Assembly (NCBI RefSeq): GCF_003337715.1
Contig: NZ_QPIX01000005.1
Coordinates: 124,001-188,000 of the forward strand
Direction: 5' to 3'
DNA length: 64,000 bases
DNA from: Ciceribacter lividus
GTDB taxonomy: Bacteria; Pseudomonadota; Alphaproteobacteria; Rhizobiales; Rhizobiaceae
Below the pieces are notes generated by a model. The model had not been told where the DNA came from. It did not search any database and saw only the letters and a program-made list of their open reading frames with translations. This document shows positions 56,847-64,000 of the stretch, piece by piece. Positions within the stretch are counted from its first letter, which is position 1; each line of letters begins with the position of its first letter. The position numbers and the translations under genes are program-made.

Positions 56847-56877
56847 AAGCCGGTCCCGCGGGGCACGGGACCGGCTT
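56847..56877. terminator. Intrinsic terminator after the transglutaminase-like gene
   Basis: A perfect 12-bp inverted repeat (aagccggtcccg with cgggaccggctt) around a 7-base loop. It sits 60 bases after the stop of the minus-strand gene at 56938 and can also act on the plus strand. Confidence 0.75.
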
Positions 56878-56937
56878 TTGGTTCGGTCAAGGGACGGGGT
56901 GACGGAATGACCGAACCGTAAGCGCGTATCTGGCGTG

Positions 56938-57549
56938 TCAGTTCGAGCCGACACTGCCGACCGCAGTCGCGCGACCGTCCTGCAGTTTGACCCAGCGGCC
57001 GGGATCGTCGGCCGACTGACGCTTCAGGTAAGTGTATTCCGTGTCCGACCAGAGCAATACCTTGTTGCGCATGTTGTCGAGAATGAAGTCGCCGCGGTCG
57101 GTGCGAACCGTCAGGACGGCGTGGCCTTCGCCGTTCGGCTGCAGGACGACCGTCATCAACAGATCGGCCGGCGAGAAGCCGCGGTCAATAAGGAGCTTGC
57201 GCTTCAGGAGCGCGTAGTCCTCGCAGTCTCCGACCGAACGTGGGTAGGCCCAACGCTCCTCGACGCCATAGATCTCCTCGTCCGTCAGCGGTTCGATGGA
57301 GGTGTTGACGGTGTAGTTGACATCGAGAAGGGTTCGCCAGGCCTCCTCCGTCAATACCGCCGGACCGGTGTCGCCACCCTTGGCGCGGCATTCGTCCGGA
57401 TAGCTCCGGCAGAACTCGTAATGCCCGATCGGCGGGTTCGCCTTGCCGACCACACGCATGTTGGACGGCATTGCCGCGGCCGGCAGCGCGATGGTGCTGC
57501 TGAGAAGGGCCACCAGAACTGCAACACTCAGACTTCTTTTCTTGGTCAT
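56938..57549 (-). CDS. Transglutaminase-like cysteine peptidase (BTLCP family)
   Basis: A 203-residue exported protein: signal peptide to about residue 26 (LLSSTIALPAAA), then the papain-like core with the catalytic Cys in SVGDCEDYALLK, His in GEGHAVLTV and Asp in FILDNM. The family is common in rhizobia, often beside secretion genes; the substrate is not known. The leader contains GGGGAGACGACAA just before the ATG at 57549. Confidence 0.9.
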   Translation of the reverse strand: MTKKRSLSVAVLVALLSSTIALPAAAMPSNMRVVGKANPPIGHYEFCRSYPDECRAKGGDTGPAVLTEEAWRTLLDVNYTVNTSIEPLTDEEIYGVEERWAYPRSVGDCEDYALLKRKLLIDRGFSPADLLMTVVLQPNGEGHAVLTVRTDRGDFILDNMRNKVLLWSDTEYTYLKRQSADDPGRWVKLQDGRATAVGSVGSN

Positions 57550-58009
57550 TTGTCGTCTCCCCGTGTTGGGAAGACAATGACAGGCGCGGTTTTACTCTGC
57601 GCAAAGATACGAAGTAAAAATCGCCATTTACTTGAGTATAATTGCGTGAAAAATAGAAGAAAATAAGAATAAATCTGTACTTGTATTTGATGATATTTTG
57701 CATAAAATTTTACATACTCTCACATACGCGGATGCTGGGCGTCATCCGCATGAGGCGACAAGTGACTGAAAAGAAATCGAAATTCTTGAATTTGTGCCGC
57801 AGCTCCGGCTGTGACGGTTCCGACGATCACGCTGCGCAGGCGATGGACGCCTGCCGTCAAGCGATACCGGAAGCCGTCACGCGCGGAAAATCGAGGGACG
57901 CGAACGCCCCTTTCATGTTCAGGATTTCTTTAGCGTAATTGAAAGTGGTGAGCGCGCGGCGAAACCGGCGCGTTTCCTGGGAGGGGCAGCTCGCCGCCTC
58001 TCCGCGTGA
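57550..58009. other. AT-rich gene-free region
   Basis: A 460-base gap. 57600-57720 is A/T-rich with an isolated TATAAT (57637-57642) that lacks a matching -35. Two perfect 7-bp hairpins lie at about 57728-57749 and 57836-57855. One open frame (57681-57938) lacks a ribosome-binding site and codon bias, and is not called. Confidence 0.55.
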
Positions 58010-58621
58010 TCAGAGGAACTCGGTGAGAGCTTCGCGGGACTGCAGGGTGAGGAACTCGATCGCCACGCCCTCGACGAAATGTCGGACGACGCGGCCGCGC
58101 ATGTTGCCCACGCGCACCGCCGTGCCGATCGGCGGGCGAATGTCGATGTCGATGGCAGCCCCCGAGAGCGACAGGTCCATGAGGCGGCATGGATAGCGCC
58201 GGCCGTCTTCCAGGACAAGCTCGGTGCGCGTCTGGCGTGGCGTGAGGCGATCGTGGCGGCGATCCTCGGGCAGGCCGAGTTCGTGCTTGTTGGCGATCCA
58301 GGTGAGCTGCGCGGCGAGCTTCTCGCGCTTGCGGCCGGTCGCCACGATCGACATGACGAAGCCGTCCTCGGTCAGCTTGATCGTGTTGCCTTCCAGACGC
58401 CCGAGGTGGTCGATATAGGCGATGACCTTCTCGCCGGGTGCTGGACGGCCCGCACAAGCGAACCGCACGTCGCCCGGCGACATGTCAACGACCTGGCAGA
58501 CATACTCGTCGTAGCTGGCGAGCATCAACCGTCCCTGAAGGCTGACGCTGACACGCTGGAACGCCCGACGCCCGGCGGGAGAAACTGCACTACCGGTCTG
58601 GGATGCCTGCGAAGTGAACAT
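58010..58621 (-). CDS. Tandem PilZ-domain protein
   Basis: A 203-residue cytoplasmic protein with two PilZ-like domains. The first (about 18-100, RRAFQRVSVSLQGRL) lacks a complete DxSxxG. The second (about 120-200) has RHDRLTPRQTRTEL and DLSLSGAAIDI, the canonical c-di-GMP-binding pattern. It probably senses c-di-GMP. It is divergent from the candidate sRNA and rhomboid gene. Confidence 0.88.
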   Translation of the reverse strand: MFTSQASQTGSAVSPAGRRAFQRVSVSLQGRLMLASYDEYVCQVVDMSPGDVRFACAGRPAPGEKVIAYIDHLGRLEGNTIKLTEDGFVMSIVATGRKREKLAAQLTWIANKHELGLPEDRRHDRLTPRQTRTELVLEDGRRYPCRLMDLSLSGAAIDIDIRPPIGTAVRVGNMRGRVVRHFVEGVAIEFLTLQSREALTEFL

Positions 58622-58646
58622 GGTGTCGATTCTTGGCGGTTCAGCT

Positions 58647-58737
58647 ATGGTTAAATCCTTACCGCCGAGCGGTTAACAGAAAGTTTTGCGAGCGTTGTGC
58701 CAATCCGCAGCCAAAGGGTGAAACCGCCGCGGTTAAT
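58647..58737. promoter_or_regulatory. GGTTAA half-sites upstream of the PilZ gene
   Basis: ATGGTTAA (58647-58654), GGTTAA at 58671 and at 58731. The first is the reverse of TTAACCAT, a motif reported for CtrA binding in Sinorhizobium. The sites do not form the spaced TTAA-N7-TTAA pair. Suggestive only. Confidence 0.3.
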
Positions 58738-58775
58738 CTTGTTTTCGAAACTGGATTGCATGCTAACATTGCCTG

Positions 58776-58888
58776 TGGCACATCGTGCCCATTGATTTCG
58801 AAGGGTCTCCTTCGGCACCAACTGTCGAGCACGGCTTTCCCGTGCATTCGATTGGCCGTCCGGTTATCAAGCCGGACGGCTTTTTTTT
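58776..58888 (+). ncRNA. Candidate small RNA with four hairpins and terminator
   Basis: An untranslated segment with four consecutive perfect hairpins: 58777-58781/58785-58789, 58799-58804/58809-58814, 58829-58834/58840-58845, and 58855-58863/58872-58880 followed by eight T (58881-58888). The extended -10 TGCTAACAT (58761-58769) with TTGTTT (58739-58744) would start transcription at about 58776, just where hairpin 1 begins. No known family is recognised. It could also be an attenuating leader for the rhomboid gene 26 bases further on. Confidence 0.6.
58855..58888 (+). terminator. Strong intrinsic terminator
   Basis: A 9-bp GC-rich stem (58855-58863 with 58872-58880), an 8-base loop and an uninterrupted run of eight T. 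Confidence 0.9.
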
Positions 58889-58913
58889 GCTCCTTGTCTC
58901 CTGTAAGGCTCCG

Positions 58914-59696
58914 ATGACGAGTGGTCACAGGGATGCGCCAGACATGGATGAAATGCCGAAACGGCCTTCGGGCGACGATTGGCCGGGTGGCGAATCAGCC
59001 GACGGTGGCGCGGAGCGCGCGCCGGTTTTCAACATGCCGACCGGCATTCTGCTTTGCCTTGCGGGGCTGGCCGCGATCTATTTCGTCCAGTCGACGCTGT
59101 TGTCGCCGAATTCTGCCGAGTGGCTCGTCATAGAGTTCGGCTTCTCGCCGCTGCGTTACGTCTACGGCTTCTCGGAGCAGGGTTACGAATGGCTGTGGAC
59201 GCCGCTGACCTATTCCTTCCTGCATGGCAGCCTTGAGCATCTCGCCTTCAATGGCCTGTGGCTTGCGGCCTTCGGCACGCCGGTGCTGCGGCGGATCGGC
59301 GGATGGCGCTTCGCAGCGTTGTGGGTGGTATCGGCCGCCGGCGGAGCGCTGATGCACGCGCTCGTGAACTGGGGCCAGCCGACGCTGATGATCGGTGCGT
59401 CAGGGGTCATATCCGCACTCATGGGAGCGGCCTGCCGCTTCGCCTTCGGGCCGGGAAGATCGGTTCGTGTCCAGCCTGACCGGCCGCTCCCGAGACTTTC
59501 CATTCCCGCGGCGCTCCGTCAGCGGACGGTGGTGGTGTTCATCGTCGTCTGGCTCTTCGGCAATCTCGTGATTGCGATCGGGCTGCCGCTGGTGGGCGCG
59601 CTCTCCGGGGCGGTTGCCTGGGATGCGCATATCGGCGGCTTCCTCGTCGGCTTTCTGGGATTTGCCGCCTTCGACCGCCCGCAGCGACGTGGTTGA
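58914..59696 (+). CDS. Rhomboid family intramembrane serine protease
   Basis: A 260-residue protein with six membrane segments. The catalytic serine is in GASGVISALMG, the histidine in the last helix (WDAHIGGFLVGF), and HGSLEHLAFNGLWL supplies the oxyanion His/Asn in helix 2. ATG 58914 has TAAGG upstream; ATG 58944 and 58953 are alternatives. It follows the four-hairpin element by 26 bases. Confidence 0.9.
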   Translation: MTSGHRDAPDMDEMPKRPSGDDWPGGESADGGAERAPVFNMPTGILLCLAGLAAIYFVQSTLLSPNSAEWLVIEFGFSPLRYVYGFSEQGYEWLWTPLTYSFLHGSLEHLAFNGLWLAAFGTPVLRRIGGWRFAALWVVSAAGGALMHALVNWGQPTLMIGASGVISALMGAACRFAFGPGRSVRVQPDRPLPRLSIPAALRQRTVVVFIVVWLFGNLVIAIGLPLVGALSGAVAWDAHIGGFLVGFLGFAAFDRPQRRG

Positions 59697-59866
59697 ACCG
59701 GTCTGACGATCGCGGAGGCGCAAACCCCTCGTTTGGCAGGGTTGGCCGAACCGTCGAACTTGTTGCAAACTTCCTTGAATAGGGGCACCATTTTCAGTGT
59801 TCCGTCGCGGCCGGGAGGGGCTGATGGCGGTCCATTGAATGCCAGCGATCTGGAAAAGGAGGAACC

Positions 59867-60301
59867 ATGTCTGCAACGGTCAGGAGTATGCTCGAAGAGA
59901 AGGGCCGCAACGTCGTCACCATTGCGCCCGATACCACCCTTGCTGACGCCGCGCGCATCCTGGAGGAGAACCATATCGGCGCTGCCGTGGTTTGTGACGC
60001 GAAGGGAAAGATCGCCGGAATCTTCACCGAACGTGACCTCGTTCGGGCCGTCGGTCGCAGCGGTTCGATCAGTCTGAGCCAGTCGGTCGCCGCCGTGATG
60101 ACCAAGAACGTCCACTGCTGCAGCGAAGAGACGACCGTCAACGAGCTGATGGAGGTGATGACCGGCCGGCGTTTCCGTCACGTTCCGGTGGAGAAGGACG
60201 GCAAACTCGCCGGCATCATCTCGATCGGGGACGTGGTGAAGTCCCGCATTCGCGACATCGAGACAGAGGCGGAACAGATCAAGGCCTATATCGCCGGATA
60301 G
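59867..60301 (+). CDS. CBS domain-pair protein
   Basis: A 144-residue stand-alone CBS pair: first repeat about 8-62 (VVTIAPDTTLADAARILEEN, GKIAGIFTERDLVRAV), second about 75-130 (TTVNELMEVMTGRRFRHVPV, GIISIGDVVKSRI). Such modules bind adenosyl nucleotides. ATG follows AAAAGGAGG. The target is unknown. Confidence 0.93.
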   Translation: MSATVRSMLEEKGRNVVTIAPDTTLADAARILEENHIGAAVVCDAKGKIAGIFTERDLVRAVGRSGSISLSQSVAAVMTKNVHCCSEETTVNELMEVMTGRRFRHVPVEKDGKLAGIISIGDVVKSRIRDIETEAEQIKAYIAG

Positions 60302-60322
60302 CGGGCCGCTGCCGCCGACGGC

Positions 60323-61282
60323 TCAGCGAATGGAGGCTTCCTGCATCCGCTTGAGTTCGCCCAGGCGGAGCTTTGCCTCCTCATAGCCGCGGTCGATCGC
60401 TTCGCCGGCGCGGTGAAACTCCGAAAGGCCGATATCGTTGACGCGCGGTTGCAGGGCCAGATCCGGCGGGTCACCGGCAAGCCGGGCGCGCGAGATGCGA
60501 TCCTGGATAATGTTGAAGGCCTGAACCATGACGCCGGTCATGCCGAGGCGGCCGTGATGCTTCCGCGGCTCTCCTTCGGGCGACGCGATTTCGGCAGCCT
60601 TGTGCTTGACGACGGCCGAGCGGCCGAAAAGGTCGTAATGCAGGTTTACAGCCATCACCAGCGGCTGTTCGTAGGCACGACAGACCGAAACCGGCACCGG
60701 ATTGACCAGTGCTCCGTCGATCAGCGTGCGGTTGTTGCAGTGAACCGGTTCGAAGATGCCGGGAAGGGCGTAGGAGGCGCGCAGGGCCGTGATCAGCGGT
60801 CCGCCGTCGATCCAGACCTCATGGCCGGTCTTGAGCTCGCAGGCGACTGCGATGAAGGGCTTCGGCAGATCCTCGATTGCAAGCCCCTGCAGATGTTCCT
60901 GCATCCGCTTGGTGAGGCGCATGCCGCCGAGGAGGCCGCCACCGCCGATCGTGAGGTCGAGCAGGGATGCGATGCGTCGCATCGTCAGCGAGCGGGCAAA
61001 GAGTTCGAGCTCATCGAGCTTGCCGGCCAGATAACAGCCGCCGACCAGTGCGCCGATCGAGGTGCCGGCGATCATGCTCACTTCGACGCCTGCTTCGTCG
61101 AGCGCCCTGAGCACACCGATATGCGCCCATCCGCGGGCGGCTCCGCCGCCGAGCGCGAGCGCGATCGGTGCCTTTTTCGGTGGCGAGGGAACAGGGCCGG
61201 GATCGATGACGATCGGCTCCTGGCCGCTTCCCTGGACGGGCCCCGCGGCAGACGGATTGTTCCTCGTATTCCAGTTCAGCAT
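60323..61282 (-). CDS. Patatin-like phospholipase (RssA family)
   Basis: A 319-residue cytoplasmic serine hydrolase. It has the oxyanion GGGAARG, nucleophile elbow GTSIG and the DGALVNP Asp dyad motif. The MRLTKRMQEHLQGLAI and C-terminal helices match RssA/YchK. Its substrate is not defined. Convergent with the CBS gene. Confidence 0.92.
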   Translation of the reverse strand: MLNWNTRNNPSAAGPVQGSGQEPIVIDPGPVPSPPKKAPIALALGGGAARGWAHIGVLRALDEAGVEVSMIAGTSIGALVGGCYLAGKLDELELFARSLTMRRIASLLDLTIGGGGLLGGMRLTKRMQEHLQGLAIEDLPKPFIAVACELKTGHEVWIDGGPLITALRASYALPGIFEPVHCNNRTLIDGALVNPVPVSVCRAYEQPLVMAVNLHYDLFGRSAVVKHKAAEIASPEGEPRKHHGRLGMTGVMVQAFNIIQDRISRARLAGDPPDLALQPRVNDIGLSEFHRAGEAIDRGYEEAKLRLGELKRMQEASIR

Positions 61283-61386
61283 CTACGCACACCCTTGGCT
61301 GAACGCTCCCAATGCCTGGATTAACGCACCGGAGACTTACCAAACCGTTTAACGAAAGGGCGCCGATGTGTCGTCCTGGATCGAAG

Positions 61387-61848
61387 TCAGCCCTTTGATG
61401 CGTCTCCGTAGACTGCGTCCGGGTCGAAGTGCCGGTCGTGGTCGACGATCTCGAGTCGCGCTTCGCCGCCGGCCAATGTCGCACGCCTGTAGAAGCACGA
61501 GCGGCGGCCGGTGTGGCAGGTGGCGTCATGTCCGGCGACCTCGACCTTCAGCCAGACGGCGTCCTGGTCGCAGTCGACGCGCATTTCCCTCACATGCTGG
61601 AGATTACCGGAGGTTTCGCCCTTCTTCCATATCTTGTTGCGGGAGCGGCTGAAATAGTGCGCGATCCCGCTTTCCAGCGTCAGGCCGAGTGCTTCGGCGT
61701 CCATGTGGGCCACCATAAGCAATTCGCCGTCGCGCGCATCGGTCACGACTGCGGTCACGAGGCCGTTGGCATCGAATTTCGGCGTGAAGGCACCCTCCGC
61801 CTCCAGCGCGCCCTTGTCCGCCGGGGGAGGTTCGAACGTGATGGTCAT
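61387..61848 (-). CDS. hisI: Phosphoribosyl-AMP cyclohydrolase
   Basis: A 153-residue enzyme of histidine synthesis. It has [53 protein letters not shown] and [11 protein letters not shown] with the zinc/magnesium cysteines. ATG 61848 starts the conserved domain; the longer frame reads into folE. It is a monofunctional form (no HisE). Confidence 0.95.
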   Translation of the reverse strand: MTITFEPPPADKGALEAEGAFTPKFDANGLVTAVVTDARDGELLMVAHMDAEALGLTLESGIAHYFSRSRNKIWKKGETSGNLQHVREMRVDCDQDAVWLKVEVAGHDATCHTGRRSCFYRRATLAGGEARLEIVDHDRHFDPDAVYGDASKG

Positions 61849-61876
61849 GACCTGTCTTTCGGACGTGTTACGGGGG

Positions 61877-62482
61877 TCAACGGCCACGCACCATGGACAT
61901 GAAGCGCGCCTGTTCGGCGGCATTGTCCTTGAAGCTGCCGGTGAAGGTGGTGGTGAGCGTGGTGGAGCCGGATTTCTGGACCCCGCGCATCGCCATGCAC
62001 ATGTGCTCGGCTTCGACGAAGACAGCCACGCCGCGCGGGCTGAGACCATGGTTGATCGCATCGGCGATCTGCGCGGTCATCGCTTCCTGCGTCTGCAGAC
62101 GGCGGGCGAAGACCTCGACGATGCGGGCGATCTTCGAAAGCCCGAGCACGCGGCCGGACGGCAGGTAGGCGATATGCGCCTTGCCGATCACCGGCAGCAT
62201 GTGGTGCTCGCAATGGGAAAAGAACGGGATGTCACGGACGAGCACGATGTCGTCATAGCCGGCGACTTCTTCGAAGGTCGTGCCCAGCACGTCCTCGATG
62301 TCGGCGTCGTAACCGGCGAAGAGCTCGCTATAGGCCTTCACGACGCGCTTCGGGGTGTCGATCAGCCCTTCGCGGGCGGGGTCGTCGCCGGCCCAGCGCA
62401 GCAGCACGCGAACGGCTTCCTCCGCTTCCTCGCGGGTCGGCCGAGCGCTCTCCTGCGACAGTTTCTTGGCGAATGCGTCCAT
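61877..62482 (-). CDS. folE: GTP cyclohydrolase I
   Basis: The 201-residue first enzyme of folate synthesis. Catalytic and zinc ligands are in [18 protein letters not shown] and [14 protein letters not shown] 62482 (MDAFAKK) gives the usual length. A long open frame continues upstream but is not conserved. It is 28 bases upstream of hisI on the same strand. Confidence 0.96.
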   Translation of the reverse strand: MDAFAKKLSQESARPTREEAEEAVRVLLRWAGDDPAREGLIDTPKRVVKAYSELFAGYDADIEDVLGTTFEEVAGYDDIVLVRDIPFFSHCEHHMLPVIGKAHIAYLPSGRVLGLSKIARIVEVFARRLQTQEAMTAQIADAINHGLSPRGVAVFVEAEHMCMAMRGVQKSGSTTLTTTFTGSFKDNAAEQARFMSMVRGR

Positions 62483-62760
62483 GCCTTCGGTCTCCCGGTC
62501 CGTCGACGGCCCGACGGCGTTTTGTGTTCTTCCAGCCTGTAAATGCGTAACTCGGCTCATGATGGCAAGCCCATATCTCTCGTTTGTCCGTGGCCGTGCG
62601 CGACAAGGCTCTTGTTTTCTTTGGACCGCGTTTGCACTTCTTATATAGTGAGACCGACGCGGCATGTGAAGGAATGACGGTGCGACACACTGTTGCCGGG
62701 GCGTCGACAGTTGCCCGGAACGGGCCGCTAATAGCATCGCATTCTAGGGTTCGATAGCGC

Positions 62761-63207
62761 ATGGACGACATTTACAACAGCAAGATCCTCGAATTTGCCG
62801 GCAATATCGCGCGGATCGGAACCTTGCCGGATGCCGATGCGGTCTCCGAAAAGCACTCCAAGCTCTGCGGCTCGAAGGTCAGGGTCTACCTGAACATGGA
62901 TGGTGGCGTTGTCACCGATTTCGCCCATGAGGTGAAGGCCTGTGCCCTCGGTCAGGCGTCCTCCTCGATCATGGCGCGCCATGTCGTCGGCGCCACCGCA
63001 GACGAGATTCGCCGGGCGAGGGAAGATATGCTCGCCATGCTGAAGGCCGACGGCGATGGGCCGACGGGCCGTTTCGAGGACATGCGGTTCCTGAAGCCTG
63101 TGAAGGACTACAAGGCGCGGCACGCCTCCACCATGCTGACTTTCGACGCCGTGGTGGATGCAATCGACCAGGTCGAGGCAAAACGGCCGGCCGCGGTGGC
63201 GGGCTGA
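62761..63207 (+). CDS. IscU/NifU-type iron-sulfur scaffold protein
   Basis: A 148-residue U-type scaffold. The conserved cysteines are in HSKLCGSKV, KACALGQASSS and, unusually, few others; the helix DEIRRAREDMLAML follows. It probably assembles Fe-S clusters or serves a variant role, since the third ligand is not obvious. It is co-transcribed with yidD (two bases apart). Divergent from folE. Confidence 0.85.
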   Translation: MDDIYNSKILEFAGNIARIGTLPDADAVSEKHSKLCGSKVRVYLNMDGGVVTDFAHEVKACALGQASSSIMARHVVGATADEIRRAREDMLAMLKADGDGPTGRFEDMRFLKPVKDYKARHASTMLTFDAVVDAIDQVEAKRPAAVAG

Positions 63208-63209
63208 CG

Positions 63210-63593
63210 ATGTGCAATGCTCCCGAGTGTGGCGGCGGTCACGATCATGAGCTGCCGGTGCGCCGTGGTCGCAATTGGTCCGGCCCCTTCGCCAAGACAC
63301 CCGGCCGGCTCCTCGGCATGGGGTTCATCCGCCTTTATCAACTGACGCTCTCCGGCTTCGTCGGCAATTCCTGCCGCCACATGCCGACCTGCTCGGAATA
63401 CGGTTACGAGGCGATCGCCCGACATGGGCTCTGGGCGGGCGGCTTCCTGACGCTCTTCCGCGTCGGACGCTGCGGGCCGGGTGGCACCTGGGGCTACGAT
63501 CCGGTGCCGGAGACGCTGGACGAGCGCTACCACTGGTGGGCGCCCTGGCGCTACTGGCGGGTGGGCCTGCACCGGTCGGACATAAGCCGTTGA
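63210..63593 (+). CDS. yidD: Membrane protein insertion efficiency factor YidD
   Basis: A 127-residue protein with the YidD core: GFIRLYQLTLSGFVGNSCRH, then PTCSEYGYEAIARHGLWAGG and RVGRCGPGGTWGYDPVP. The N-terminal 25 residues form a Cys/His-rich extension (MCNAPECGGGHDHELP) that is longer than in E. coli. It aids membrane protein insertion by YidC. yidC itself is not nearby. Confidence 0.92.
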   Translation: MCNAPECGGGHDHELPVRRGRNWSGPFAKTPGRLLGMGFIRLYQLTLSGFVGNSCRHMPTCSEYGYEAIARHGLWAGGFLTLFRVGRCGPGGTWGYDPVPETLDERYHWWAPWRYWRVGLHRSDISR

Positions 63594-63657
63594 GAGCGAA
63601 ACACGGGGTGCGTCTCCGCGGCTGACGCCTCCGCTGCGAGAGAGAGGAAACGACGTC

Positions 63658-64000
63658 ATGACGGTTCCGATGGAGTATCGACAAGCCACAAGGGATTTCG
63701 AGAACTTCCTTGTTTCCGTTCGTGACCGCGCCGGCCTCGGCACCACCAACCAGGCCTTCACCATGGTGGATGGCGTGCTGCGCACGTTTCGCCGTCGCCT
63801 GGAGCCGGCACAGGCGATCGCGTTCGCGCAACTATTGCCGGCCTGTCTGCGCGCACTCTTCATTCGCGAGTGGGACCTCGACGAACCGCGAAAAGCCTTC
63901 GGCCCGAGGGAAGAGATGACGCGGGAAGTGAAGGCGCTGCGGCCAGACCACAATCTCTCGACCGAAAGCGCCATCGCGGATGTGGCGGCCGTTCTCAGGG
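63658..64000 (+). CDS. DUF2267 family protein (cut by window edge)
   Basis: The first 114 residues of an ORF that is open at the right edge: MTVPMEYRQATRDFENFL, then TTNQAFTMVDGVLRTFRRRL and QAIAFAQLLPACLRALFIREWD. These match DUF2267, a helical domain without known activity. ATG 63658 follows GAGAGGAAA. Confidence 0.75.
   Translation, partial: MTVPMEYRQATRDFENFLVSVRDRAGLGTTNQAFTMVDGVLRTFRRRLEPAQAIAFAQLLPACLRALFIREWDLDEPRKAFGPREEMTREVKALRPDHNLSTESAIADVAAVLR

Noticed and set aside
57681..57938. An 85-codon frame in the AT-rich gap
   Set aside because: Starts with TTG, lacks a ribosome-binding site, has no codon bias and overlaps hairpins.

Overview
The window reads as chromosomal DNA of a GC-rich alphaproteobacterium in the Rhizobiales, most likely the Sinorhizobium/Ensifer-Rhizobium group. 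The evidence is gene content and order: phaC, aminotransferase, hom; aapJQMP with metC and cysE; phasin, clpS, clpA; and rpsB-tsf-pyrH-frr-uppS-cdsA-rseP-bamA-lpxD-fabZ-lpxA-lpxI-lpxB. Promoters also fit the rhizobial CTTGAC-N17-CTATAT type. No insertion sequence, prophage, CRISPR array or plasmid function was seen. Both ends cut genes: map at the left edge and a DUF2267 gene at the right edge.

Layout. 1-9.4 kb: map, sfsA, the PHB synthase phaC (TTG start), a small lipoprotein, an AlaC/DapL-like aminotransferase, hom, recJ and two tandemly duplicated tRNA-Glu genes. 9.4-13.6 kb: an acidic lipoprotein, gloA, a two-domain cold-shock protein, a DUF192 protein, tRNA-Pro, an NDUFS4-like complex I accessory subunit, tRNA-Arg and an anchored SNase-like protein. 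13.6-17.9 kb: the general amino-acid ABC transporter aapJQMP. 18.2-24.4 kb: metC, an FAD monooxygenase, an NDUFS6-like zinc-finger protein, a hydrolase, an enoyl-CoA hydratase, cysE, DUF3126 and a phasin. 24.7-31.6 kb: clpS-clpA, an NTF2-like protein, azlCD, a LysR regulator divergent from a DUF1989 protein, and an AT-richer lipoprotein. 31.6-35.5 kb: HIT, FemAB-like, GDPD and RidA genes, then an EipB homologue.

35.5-48.8 kb is the translation and envelope supercluster: ribosomal protein S2, EF-Ts, UMP kinase, ribosome recycling, then undecaprenyl-PP and CDP-diacylglycerol synthesis, the site-2 protease, BamA and lipid A synthesis. 48.8-53.4 kb is a complete zinc-homeostasis island (COG0523 GTPase, znuA, znuCB, zur) with three near-identical putative Zur operators. 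53.4-64 kb holds gamma-carbonic anhydrase, a DD-carboxypeptidase with a SPOR domain, a transglutaminase-like cysteine protease, a tandem-PilZ protein, rhomboid, CBS, patatin, hisI, folE, an IscU-like scaffold and yidD.

Most of the window is core metabolism and envelope biology. The best candidate for something undescribed is a non-coding element at about 58776-58888: a promoter-like sequence followed by four consecutive perfect hairpins, the last a strong intrinsic terminator, just ahead of the rhomboid protease gene. Other points worth following are a leader with mutually exclusive hairpins ahead of the aminotransferase, a LysR/AzlCD/DUF1989 locus, two complex I accessory subunits away from any nuo cluster, and a small unannotated ORF near 54 kb.
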